Shown here one piece after another: positions 27,024 to 36,568 of a stretch of 64,000 bases of DNA (the first letter of the stretch is position 1; the number at the start of each line of letters is the position of its first letter). Source of the DNA: Aquimarina muelleri DSM 19832 (GTDB lineage Bacteria; Bacteroidota; Bacteroidia; Flavobacteriales; Flavobacteriaceae); the NCBI RefSeq assembly GCF_000430665.1, contig NZ_AUML01000003.1, forward strand, positions 124,001 through 188,000, given 5' to 3'. The position numbers and the translations under genes were made by a program. The notes under the pieces were generated by a model, which did no database searches, was not told where the DNA came from, and was given only the letters and a program-made list of their open reading frames with translations.

Positions 27024-28247
27024 TTGCTAAAAATTATACTTTCCTATTTTCAATCTTTTTCAGGACTATCCAAAGAAGTCTGGTGGCTAGCTTTAATTAC
27101 TTTAATCAACAGAGCTGGGGCCATGGTTATTCCATTTCTATCATTATACTTAACTGATAATTTAGAATTTTCGTTACAACAAGTGGGTTGGATTATGACT
27201 AGTTATGGTTTAGGTTCTTTTTTAGGAGCTTGGCTTGGTGGTAAATTAAGTGATCAAATTGGATATTACAAAGTAATTCTAGGTTCTCTTTTTCTTACTG
27301 GTATTTCATTTATGGCAATCCAATACTTTACTAGTTTTTGGAGCATTTGCATTGGTTTTTTTGTGTTGATAGCTGTTGCAGATATGGCAAGACCAGCGTT
27401 TTTTGTTGCGTTAAGCGCATATAGTAAACCAGAAAACAAAACCCGATCCTTAACATTTATACGATTAGCTATTAATCTTGGATTTTCTGCTGGGCCTGCA
27501 TTGGGTGGAGTAATTATAGCTACTATAGGGTATTATGGAATATTTTGGATAGATGGTATTACCTGTATTATTGCTGGGTTGGTAATGATACAAACTCTAC
27601 ACCCTAAAAAAGCTAAAATATTAGATCAAGAAGTAGTCATTAAAAACCCTCTAAAAGCTCATAAAGATGGTATTTATATTCTGTTTTTAATTGCATTAGC
27701 TTTATTTGGCTTCATATTTGTTCAATATTTTTCTACAATTCCTTTATACTATAAAAAAATACATCATTTATCGGAAGAAAAAATTGGTCTATTATTAGCA
27801 ATGAATGGTGCACTAATATTCTTATTCGAAATGCCTTTGATTGCCTATTTAGAAAAAACAAATATAACTAAAATAGGAAATGTTGCAGGCGGATTTATAC
27901 TTACTGGTATAAGTTTCGTTTTGTTTTTAATTACTCCTTGGGCAGGAATATTAATTATAGGAATGATTATAGCCACTCTAGGCGAAATGGTATCCTTTCC
28001 ATTTGGAAACGCTTTTGCTTTAGACAGATCTAAAAAAGGAAGGCAAGGTGCATATATGGGGTTATACAGTATGTCTTTTTCTGCCGCACATATTTTTGGT
28101 CATAACTCTGGGATGCAACTTATCGATAAATTTGGCTTTAACAACACTTGGATTTTTATGGCTTTGATATCTGTTTTAGGAATATTTTTGCTATACGTTG
28201 TAAAACAAAAACTGAATAACGAAAAACTAGTATCAACTGACTCATGA
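27024..28247 (+). CDS. Major facilitator superfamily transporter
   Basis: 407 residues, 12 predicted membrane helices. The MFS motif A-like loop between helices 2 and 3 reads GGKLSDQIGYYKVI; the second-half counterpart is weaker. N-terminal INRAGAMVIPFLSLYLTDNL and the later LGEMVSFPFGNAFALDRS resemble the YdeG/MdtH-like drug-efflux subset. The frame opens with TTG, and no closer ATG fits better. It is divergent from DUF1684. Substrate unknown; an exporter role is likely. Confidence 0.85.
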   Translation: MLKIILSYFQSFSGLSKEVWWLALITLINRAGAMVIPFLSLYLTDNLEFSLQQVGWIMTSYGLGSFLGAWLGGKLSDQIGYYKVILGSLFLTGISFMAIQYFTSFWSICIGFFVLIAVADMARPAFFVALSAYSKPENKTRSLTFIRLAINLGFSAGPALGGVIIATIGYYGIFWIDGITCIIAGLVMIQTLHPKKAKILDQEVVIKNPLKAHKDGIYILFLIALALFGFIFVQYFSTIPLYYKKIHHLSEEKIGLLLAMNGALIFLFEMPLIAYLEKTNITKIGNVAGGFILTGISFVLFLITPWAGILIIGMIIATLGEMVSFPFGNAFALDRSKKGRQGAYMGLYSMSFSAAHIFGHNSGMQLIDKFGFNNTWIFMALISVLGIFLLYVVKQKLNNEKLVSTDS

Positions 28248-28569
28248 ATAACACATCCAATAAATAAAGGCGGTCATATTTATACATACTTACTATTGTA
28301 TTAACTTCTGAATATACCAAGCAAAATCCTATACAAAGACATTATTTAAAAAGAAAGAAGTTTTTTAAAACTAGGTGTTCTACTCTATTCATACCACTTT
28401 AACTTTGAAATCGTGCGTATATAAATTGAATTCATTAGTGCTATTTCAAAGTTAAAATAATATTAGTCTTAAAAATTAAGCATAACATTTACTACAATTC
28501 ATTTTTGTTATGAAGTAGAAATAAAAAAAGAGTGTTTTATTACGATAAATTCAAGGTGTAAATGGTATT

Positions 28570-28732
28570 ATACGATTTACGAATAAAAATCTCGCATATA
28601 GTCGCATTCTTTTTCTACTATATTTTCTTCATAAAATGAAACAATAGCTATGGCTATTCTTTAATTTGATTCATCAATCTAGCGAAAAACCTTTGCAATT
28701 ATTTATACGTAATTCTCATCCGTAAATCGTAT
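28570..28732. repeat. 12-bp inverted repeat pair enclosing about 140 bp (MITE-like)
   Basis: ATACGATTTACG (28570-28581) and CGTAAATCGTAT (28721-28732) are perfect complements, each flanked outside the cluster gene by similar AAT-rich bases. The inside has no reading frame. It resembles a short non-autonomous element; no clear target duplication was found. Confidence 0.4.
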
Positions 28733-28739
28733 TAAATCT

Positions 28740-28782
28740 AATTTCTTAAAAAAGAATATAAAAAATATTTTTTTAAGAAATT
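28740..28782 (-). terminator. Possible terminator of the NRPS operon
   Basis: AATTTCTTAAAAAA and TTTTTTAAGAAATT form a 14-bp AT-only stem just after the stop codon of the last cluster gene. T-runs lie inside the stem rather than after it, so strength is doubtful. Confidence 0.35.
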
Positions 28783-28806
28783 TTGATCGCTAAAGCTAGT
28801 TCATCT

Positions 28807-30459
28807 TTATAATAAATTACAATCAACGACTGAGACCTCTTCACTTTTTTCAATTAACTTATAATAATCATAAAAAAGCTCTTTTTCGCCGTACAATCTT
28901 TCTGCTATCATTTTTTTCTGTTTACATTTCCTAATTAATTCATTAGACTGCTTTATCGGATTGGATTCATTGGTATATTTTATACTACTAATAAACTCTA
29001 CCCAAGGCTCTTGTCCCATTGCATATACATAAGCTTCCTTAGGGTTAAATATATCTATTAACGACATTCCTTTATCACAATCTGAACCAGAAAGTCTCCT
29101 GCTTTCGTCTTTATTTCTAGGCAAATTATCAGAAAGTAATGGCCCGTATAACCAAGTCATAGGTGCTCCATCACATTCCATCCCTAAAAACAGAATGTCT
29201 ATATCTCCCATTTGTTGATGTACATGGTCATAAATCTTTGATTCCATCACTCTAGAATCTGCTACAAAAAGTAAAGAAAATCCTCCAAATTTAACATGAA
29301 AACATGTTTTAGCTCTAATATTAAGATCCGAATGTTCTCCTGTAAACGGAATACTCGTTATTGTGGCATCTTCAAAATTAACAGCATCCATTTCATCTAC
29401 TTCCACAACGTTATTAAATCCAATATTTTGAAACATTAATTTAAGACTAGGATCTTGTAGTGCTCCCGAATTTGTTCTTGGTACAATGACATTTTTTGTT
29501 TTATGTCTTAATGGTAATAAGGTTTCGAATAATACATGATCTTGGTGATTGTGAGTAATTAAGATATAATCTATAACCTCAGGAAGGTCTATATCAGAAA
29601 AATGTGCTACATCTGTATCATAACCGTAATAACTTATTAATGGATCTACAAGAATACTTACATCTTTTGTTTCTACCAAAATACAGGCATGTCCAAAATA
29701 TCGCATCCTTACTTTGTCTCCTGTATATTTTTGGTATTCTGGAGGCTTTTCCTCTGTAAAAAGAGTTTTAAAAAGTGATTCATCTTCTTCTTTTATCCCT
29801 AACAGTTCTTTTATGAAATCATATTGATTTCCGATTCGCTTCATTTTACTTAGAGCATCAATCCCTTCGTGTTTAAAAGGTATATCCAAGTGTAAAACAT
29901 GATCTTCCTTTAATCTTGGAGTACTTAGACAAAATGGTCGTTCATCATTTTGAGTTACCCATAAAGATATACTCTGGGAAGCTGTATTATAATATTTACT
30001 TGAGTATAAAAAGTGTTCAAAAAATCTAAATGATGGATTATTATTAAGATCGTATATAAGTTCAACATATCCTTTTAATCGTTCAGGAACCTTATCATAT
30101 AGTGGTTCTAATGACATTCCTTTATCATGAGATTTAAGTAATGCTTCTAATTCTAAAATAGATTCTGACAAAGCTATAAGCTCTGCTTGATTTTGTTTGG
30201 TTTGTTCTTTTAATTCTTTAACCTCATCTACACGTTTCTTATCAAAGTCCATAAAGGGTCCTCCTAACATTTTAGGGTTTTTTACCGCTATGGTATGTAT
30301 TTCTGGTGCTTGTATGTAAGAATCAATAATTTTTAAATGCCGTCTGGTAACATTCATCGCAGCAGTTGCTGGGGATATTAGGTGTGCCCAAGCATACCAT
30401 TTTTCTACCAAAGGCTCTATTACCACATTAGGTTTAAGATAAACTATATTGTTTTTCAT
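28807..30459 (-). CDS. CmlA-like diiron beta-hydroxylase acting on NRPS-bound amino acid
   Basis: 550 residues. Residues 1-245 form an N-terminal domain without beta-lactamase similarity. Residues about 250-550 are a metallo-beta-lactamase fold. Ligands visible: His303, His305, Asp307, His308 (HNHQDH), Glu375-His376 (GEHSD), and Asp401. As I recall them, the CmlA diiron ligands H305/H307/D309/H310/E377/D403 sit at a constant offset of two, and CmlA has nearly the same length (about 530) and the same two-domain layout. CmlA hydroxylates the beta-carbon of an amino acid on a carrier domain. The gene overlaps the type II thioesterase gene by 26 nt and ends the cluster. A plain hydrolase is the alternative; target residue unknown. 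Confidence 0.75.
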   Translation of the reverse strand: MKNNIVYLKPNVVIEPLVEKWYAWAHLISPATAAMNVTRRHLKIIDSYIQAPEIHTIAVKNPKMLGGPFMDFDKKRVDEVKELKEQTKQNQAELIALSESILELEALLKSHDKGMSLEPLYDKVPERLKGYVELIYDLNNNPSFRFFEHFLYSSKYYNTASQSISLWVTQNDERPFCLSTPRLKEDHVLHLDIPFKHEGIDALSKMKRIGNQYDFIKELLGIKEEDESLFKTLFTEEKPPEYQKYTGDKVRMRYFGHACILVETKDVSILVDPLISYYGYDTDVAHFSDIDLPEVIDYILITHNHQDHVLFETLLPLRHKTKNVIVPRTNSGALQDPSLKLMFQNIGFNNVVEVDEMDAVNFEDATITSIPFTGEHSDLNIRAKTCFHVKFGGFSLLFVADSRVMESKIYDHVHQQMGDIDILFLGMECDGAPMTWLYGPLLSDNLPRNKDESRRLSGSDCDKGMSLIDIFNPKEAYVYAMGQEPWVEFISSIKYTNESNPIKQSNELIRKCKQKKMIAERLYGEKELFYDYYKLIEKSEEVSVVDCNLL

Positions 30460-31144
30460 ATTTTATAAGTTTATTTTCAATAATTTTTACCACTTCTTTT
30501 TGATGATTATAAATAAAAAAATGATTTCCTGTAAATTCAATGACCTCTATAGGAGCTTGGGTTTCTTTCCCCCAAGCCATAGCATCAATTTTTGTAATGT
30601 TTTCATCTTTTCCTATCATTACTGTAATAGGAATATTTAAAAGAGATGATTGTTTATATTTATAAGTTGCTACCGCCTTAAAGTCTGATCGTAATATAGG
30701 TTCAAAAATATTCATCAAAGCATCATTATTCAAGACCTCTTCTGGGCTTCCTCCAAGTGTTCTTATTTTTTCAAAAAACTCTTTTCTTGGTAGGTCATGC
30801 TTAATAATATGTTTATCTCTTAAAGAAGGTGCTGTAGCTCCTGAAAAAAAAAGATGTTTAGGCTGATTGAGGTTTTCTTGAACTATTTTTTGGGTTATTA
30901 GATATCCCAATATACTTCCCATACTATGCCCGTATATAGCATAAGGGGTTTTTAAATTGTTTTTAATTTGATCAAAAACATCCTCTGCAATATCATAGAC
31001 ATTTGTTAAAAGTTTTTCTCTTATTCTTCGGCTTCTTCCTGGAAGTTCAATAAAAATGAAATTTAAAGAATCTGGTTCTATTTTTTTATAATCTAGATAA
31101 GAATACTGGTTACCTCCTGCAAAAGGTAGACAAAATACATTCAT
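30434..31144 (-). CDS. Type II thioesterase of the NRPS cluster
   Basis: 236 residues, alpha/beta hydrolase. Nucleophile Ser74 in GHSMG, probable Asp180 in GKDE, and His208 in GNHFF. The opening FCLPFAGGNQYSY and the ELPGRSRRIREKL segment are typical of external (GrsT/SrfD-type) thioesterases, which release wrongly loaded or acetyl-blocked carrier domains. It overlaps the CmlA-like gene by 26 nt. It is separate from the thioesterase built into the end of the large synthetase. Confidence 0.93.
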   Translation of the reverse strand: MNVFCLPFAGGNQYSYLDYKKIEPDSLNFIFIELPGRSRRIREKLLTNVYDIAEDVFDQIKNNLKTPYAIYGHSMGSILGYLITQKIVQENLNQPKHLFFSGATAPSLRDKHIIKHDLPRKEFFEKIRTLGGSPEEVLNNDALMNIFEPILRSDFKAVATYKYKQSSLLNIPITVMIGKDENITKIDAMAWGKETQAPIEVIEFTGNHFFIYNHQKEVVKIIENKLIKYEKQYSLS

Positions 31145-31435
31145 TATTACATCCGTATTTATTATTTTATTTTAAAAAATTACTATTAACTTAAGTTGAT
31201 TAATCTGAAATGCGTCAGTCTGATTGATTGGATAGTATTTTTTCCGTTTTTAATTAACTAATTCTTTGTAAACAGAATCTAAAGGAGTCAAATTCTGTTA
31301 AGAATTTTGTGTCGAAAACCAGCATTTCAACACTAATAACTTATTCTCGATATTATTTTTCTCCATTTCAATACAAAAAATCATTCGAATTGGTGGTTTT
31401 TATGGTGCATCCAAATATTAATCGACTCCAAGCTA
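31145..31435. other. Intergenic gap inside the cluster
   Basis: 291 nt between the JmjC/cupin-like gene and the type II thioesterase gene. No reading frame, no strong hairpin, no exact promoter box. It may hold an internal promoter for the last two genes. Confidence 0.35.
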
Positions 31436-32350
31436 TTATGCTATAAAGTCAAAATATGATTTATAGTATGGAAATATATATTTTGCTGGCACTTTGGCAT
31501 TTAAACCTAACGATAGTAAAACATTATAATAAATATTAGGAAAAGATGCTCTTCCTGTTATGGAGTTTAGCAATCCTTTTCTAACCGTTTTTTTGGTATG
31601 CCAGTCAATGTTGAATGAAATTGAGCTTGTTAAACTTCTAACTTGATGAAAAGTTCCTGATGGCATATAAAGAATATCTCCATCTGACACTTTAAATCTA
31701 AGTGGTTTTGCTTCTTTATACTTAGGGTATTTTTCATAATCTGGTTTATCTGGATTAATTTTAGACCATTTCCATGCATATCTATAGCATTTATCCATGT
31801 CTTCTGGTAGTACTATCAAAAATTCTTTTGTTCCTGAAACTTGAAAAAACAAGTTATTGGTCAATAATGTATCAATATGCATAGGTGTTGAATTATTGGA
31901 TGTTCCCATAAAAAAACAGATATAATTCCACCATTCATAAGAATACCATTTTGGAAATAAGTGTAATGGAAATGGTCCTATATCATGTCTTAATTCTGGC
32001 ATTACCTGAAACAATGGAAAATCATGTAAGTAATATGGTGGTTTCCCTTTTTTTCCTGAAAGCTCATATGCTTGCATCAAAGCAACGTATTCTGACAATT
32101 TCATTGCTTCTACATTTCCTTTTTTTACATTTCCTTTTTTAGCAACAATACTTTGATCTGTATTTAGGTTACTAAAATATTGATTGCTCCAAATATTCTT
32201 AGCTGGCCATTCGTCCATTAATCCTTTAATGATTACTGGCTTGCATTTATTGACATATTCTTTATAAAATTTCTCTCTAGAGATATTATGCTCTACAGCT
32301 ATTTCTGCATGAGCAGCTTCCTTACTAGGCTCTAAAATAGTATATCCCAT
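31436..32350 (-). CDS. JmjC/cupin-8-like Fe(II) 2-oxoglutarate oxygenase
   Basis: 304 residues, double-stranded beta-helix. The iron triad is present: His158 and Asp160 in PMHIDT and His235 in SGTFHQV, with Lys175 (SGTKEF) as a probable 2-oxoglutarate contact. The fold matches the cupin-like group related to factor-inhibiting-HIF and tRNA-wybutosine hydroxylases. In this cluster it is the second putative oxygenase, so it may hydroxylate an amino acid or the peptide. It lies between the large NRPS gene (406-nt gap) and the type II thioesterase gene. Substrate unknown; a regulatory protein hydroxylase is an alternative. Confidence 0.85.
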   Translation of the reverse strand: MGYTILEPSKEAAHAEIAVEHNISREKFYKEYVNKCKPVIIKGLMDEWPAKNIWSNQYFSNLNTDQSIVAKKGNVKKGNVEAMKLSEYVALMQAYELSGKKGKPPYYLHDFPLFQVMPELRHDIGPFPLHLFPKWYSYEWWNYICFFMGTSNNSTPMHIDTLLTNNLFFQVSGTKEFLIVLPEDMDKCYRYAWKWSKINPDKPDYEKYPKYKEAKPLRFKVSDGDILYMPSGTFHQVRSLTSSISFNIDWHTKKTVRKGLLNSITGRASFPNIYYNVLLSLGLNAKVPAKYIFPYYKSYFDFIA

Positions 32351-32755
32351 TCTGATTTGTGATTATTGGTTTGTATTAATGAATTACGTTTTTGTGATTT
32401 ATCTAAAAAAATGGTTTGAGATAGATGTTCATAATGTGAGTTCGATATAAAAGCTTAGAAGGTTATAAAAGCCGCCTACCTAATCAAGCTCTTTTCGAAA
32501 TGAAATGAAGAAAAATTATATCGATATTATGTTTTTGTTCAAGAAACAACTTGTTCTCCATATATTTTCTTGTTTTTTAATCGAAGAAAAAACTAGAACT
32601 AATACAATTTTCTTATATCTAATACGGTTTACAGAGTGCGTCGAAATACTAAATAAGTCTTTAGGTTCTTCTATCTATACTCTAAATTTATTCATGAATT
32701 TAGAGTCCCTCTTTTTATTATAGAGGGACTCTGTAACTTTAAAAACAAAAAATTA
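32351..32755. other. Intergenic region downstream of the large NRPS
   Basis: 405 nt between the NRPS stop and the JmjC-like gene. It contains two overlapping hairpins (32679-32732, listed separately). A 72-codon plus-strand frame at 32505-32723 has no support. No clear promoter for the following genes was seen. Confidence 0.5.
32679..32732 (-). promoter_or_regulatory. Two mutually exclusive hairpins after the NRPS stop
   Basis: ACTCTAAAT / ATTTAGAGT (32679-32706) and AGAGTCCCTCT / AGAGGGACTCT (32702-32712 with 32722-32732) are both perfect and share AGAGT. The second is an 11-bp stem 23 nt after the NRPS stop on the minus strand. There is no following T-run, so it could be a processing or stability element, or attenuator-like, rather than a simple terminator. 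Confidence 0.45.
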
Positions 32756-35700
32756 CTATTCTGAAATAGAAATATTAATTGTGTTTAATATTTCTTCAAT
32801 AATGATTGCATTGGTTTCAACATTTCCTTGATCTACCATATCTTCATGAGGGCCTTTGCCATCATATACAAAAAACTCTTTTGTTGTTAGTTTTTTCCAT
32901 TCTTCTTTCATTTGATGTAATACCTCTGGGGTACTTCTTACATCTTCTGCAGTAATAAGGTGGATATTTGCATTAATCTTATCATTCATCTGTCTTTTTT
33001 GCATATCGTTTCCATAAGCAACGACTTTACTTAAGTATGTTTTTCTAATCTGCTTATCAGGAATTAACTCTATAAGTTTTTGCTCTGCTTCTTTTTCTAA
33101 ATGCTCCATTTCTTCTTCTGTTTGTGTCATCATTACAGAAGGTCTGGAGTCTAATAGAATAAGGTCTGAAACATGTTTTCCTTGTTTTTCTAATTCTAAA
33201 ATAATGTGATAAGAAAGCACCCCTCCCAAAGAATGTCCAAATAATACATAAGGCCCTTCTTCCTGAATGTTTACAATAGTATTTGCATAAAACTCTACAT
33301 TGTTACTATCCTTTATGTAATTAAAACCGTACAAGGCTAAACTATCAAAAGATTTAGACAATTGCATATAAGCAGCTCCTAATGTACTTCCCGGAGGTAG
33401 ACAGAATAGTTTTTTGTCGTTTTCTTTATTAAGCAAAAGTACTTCGCTATTCTCATTATTTTCGAATAATAGTATTGCTAATGCTTCTATTGTAGGGTTC
33501 AAAAATATTTTCTCTATAGATAATTCTATTTTCAGTTGTTCTTTGATCTTAAATAGTAATGCTATTAATTTCATTGAATTTCCTCCCAAGTCAAAGAAAT
33601 TATCGATCACTCCTACTTTATCTAATTCTAATATTTCTTTATAAATCCTTGCTAGTTCTTCTTCTACCTCGTTTCTTGGTGCCAGATATTCTACATTCTG
33701 TAAATGTGCTCTGTTAGGTAATGGAAGTTCTTTTCTATTTATTTTTCCGCTAGAGTTAAGAGGCATTGCCTCTAGATGTATAAAATGTGTTGGCACCATA
33801 TACTCTGGCAAATCTTTCTTTAAGAAATTTTTGAGTTGGTCTACTTCTATTTCTATATCTGAAATATAATATGCTATAAGATATTTATCTTGATCTTTTC
33901 CTTCTCTGGCTATCACGATAACATCATTAATTTTAGAATGTTTATGTAGATTGCTTTCTATTTCTCCTAGTTCAATTCTAAAACCTCTGATCTTTACTTG
34001 GTGATCTTTTCTGCCTAAAAATTCGATTTCTCCATCGGGTAACCATTTAGCTAAATCTCCTGTTTTATACATTTTTTTATTGCTATAAAAAGGGTGGTCT
34101 ACAAACTTACTGGATGTTTCTTCTTCTAAATTAACGTATCCCCTTGCTAGACACTCTCCTGATAAACATAGCTCCCCTACTATTCCTACTGGTAATAATT
34201 GCATTTGCTCATCTACTATATATGCTTGATTATTTTTTAATGGTCTTCCTATCGGAATATTGGATGGAATATTAGTAGAATTTATATTATATCTGGTTGC
34301 ATAAACAGTATCTTCTGTTGGTCCATAAATATTATCTAATTGCGCAGAAATACCTGTCTCATAATATTTTGTAGCCATCTCTTCTGTTACTACTTCTCCA
34401 CATAAACAGATATATCGAAGATCTTTTAGTTTTTCTGAGATTTTTTCTAACGAAACATGTTCTACAAATAATTTAAACATCGATGGTGAAAAATTAAGGT
34501 GTGTTACCTTATTATCTGACAGTGTTTGTACTATTTTTGATGGATTTTTCTCATCTCCTTCTTCTAGAATTACCAATTTTCCATTTCCTACAAACCATCC
34601 AAATAATTCTGGAACAGATACATCAAAGGTGTAGTTTGTTTTTAATAAAAATGCATCTGTTTCTTGCATTGGATATAGCTCTTCTAAATTTGTGAGTAGA
34701 TGAACTACTGATCTGTTTTCGATCATTACTCCTTTTGGATTTCCTGTAGATCCTGACGTATAAATAATATATGCAAGGGATTTTGGATTGTTTATTTGTT
34801 TCCACTTAATAATTTCTGAGGGAACATTAAAGGGTTTTGATATATCAAGAATATCAACAGAAATATTTGATGACACCTCATCATCTACCAATATTATTTT
34901 CATCTCACTATCCTTACTAATATAATTAACTCGTTCTTCTGGATACGACGGACTTATTGGCACATAGGCTCCTCCTGATTTCAATATTGCCAGAATACCT
35001 ATTATCATTAGTGGGGAACGTTTTACCATCATTCCAACACAAACTTCGGACTTAACTCCTTTTTCTCTTAATATTGATGCTAATTCGTGTACTTTATCAT
35101 AAACTTCCTGATAACTTAATTCTTCTTCTTTATATACTAATGCTGTTTTATTTGGAGATACTCTATATTTCTCTTCGAATAATTCATAAACACTTTTTTC
35201 CTTAGGGTCTATACATATTGTATTAAATTCATGAAGTATTTGATCTCTTTCTGAAGGTTGTAATATTTCTATTGTTTTTAATTGTACTGATGGTTGTTCA
35301 GTAATACTTCGCAATACTTCTATAAAATGTGTAATAAAACGTTGTATCGTTTCTTCTTTGAATAGACTGGTACTATATTCTATAGCTGCACATAATTCAT
35401 TTTCATTTTTTGTGCAGGTAAGGCTTATATCAAATTTTGAAACTTCATGAGCTATATCAAAAGGTGTAAATAATATATCTTCTGAAATTATTTTTTCGGA
35501 GCTTCCATTTTCCATTATAAACATTACATCAAACAATGGGTTTCTGCTCATATCTCTTCTTAAATTGAGATCTTCTACCAAAGCATCGAATTGGTAATCC
35601 TGATTTTCAAACGCAGCCAGAGCATTACTTTTTATGTTTTCTAAAAACTCAATAAACGTTGTGTTTTCATCAATTTTATTTCTTAGTGCCAGAGTGTTGA

Positions 35701-36568
35701 CAAACATTCCTATGACATTTTCTAAATCAGCATGTCTTCTTCCCAAAGCTGGGCTACCCACTACTACGTCTTTTTGATTGGTGTATTTATAAAGAAGTAC
35801 ATTAAATGCTCCTAATAATACCATAAATAGTGTTGCGTTGTGTTTTTCTGCTAATTGCTGTAATGCTTCACTTAACTCACTATCTAAATCAAAATCAATT
35901 GTTTTTCCTTCAAAACTTTGTATTACTGGTCTAGCATAATCTGTTGGTAGGTTTAATATTGGTATTTCTCCATCAAATTGTTGTTTCCAATATTGTTTTT
36001 GTTTTTGAGCGGAATCCGTATTTAAAATACTATTATGCCAAACAGCAAAATCTTTGTATGTGATTTGTTGTTCTGGTAATCGATTATTTTCGTAGATCAG
36101 ACTAAGTTCGTTTATAAAGATATTCATAGAAGCTCCATCTGCAATAATATGATGAATATCAATCATTAAAAGACATCGATTTGTTAAGTCTCCTTCTAGT
36201 CTTACTAATTGAACTCTGAACAAAGGTGCTTTTTCTAAATCAAATGGTCTTACAAATTGATCAAAAACCAATTCTAAATCTTCTAGTTTTGACGTCTGCT
36301 TTACTATCTCAAATGCAACTGTATCTTGTATAATCTGTACAGGTTTATTGTTTTGTAACTTAAATGTAGTTTTAAATGCTTCATGACGATCTATTAGTGT
36401 CCTAAATGCTTTTTCTAACCTGTTTATATCTACATTTCCTTCGATCCAAATTGCATTAGGTATATTATAGCCTGTACCTTGTTGATCAAACTGATGCAAT
36501 GCATATATACGATTTTGTGCCGCAGAAACATTATAATATTCGCTTTTCTCTATACGTTCTATAGAAAT
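32756..36568 (-). other. NRPS module 7 (C-A-T) plus terminal thioesterase
   Basis: Pocket residues read by eye: D V P N C C I V Y (K). The A4 motif is FDVSVPELF and the 299/301 positions are both Cys. I cannot match this to a known code. The carrier motif is GGNSM. The thioesterase has Ser in GHSLGG, an Asp in LLDSRPS and a His in GPHEDM; it releases the peptide by hydrolysis or cyclisation. Confidence 0.85.

Larger units (their letters stand above)
28248..28806. other. Non-coding region at the downstream edge of the NRPS cluster
   Basis: 559 nt between the convergent MFS gene and the last gene of the peptide cluster. It contains a perfect 12-bp inverted pair (28570-28732) and an AT-only hairpin (28740-28782), listed separately. 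No reading frame of interest. Confidence 0.55.

Noticed and set aside
32505..32723. 72-codon plus-strand gene in the NRPS downstream gap
   Set aside because: It has no recognisable domain, runs through the overlapping hairpins, opposes the operon, and has no promoter or similar neighbours.
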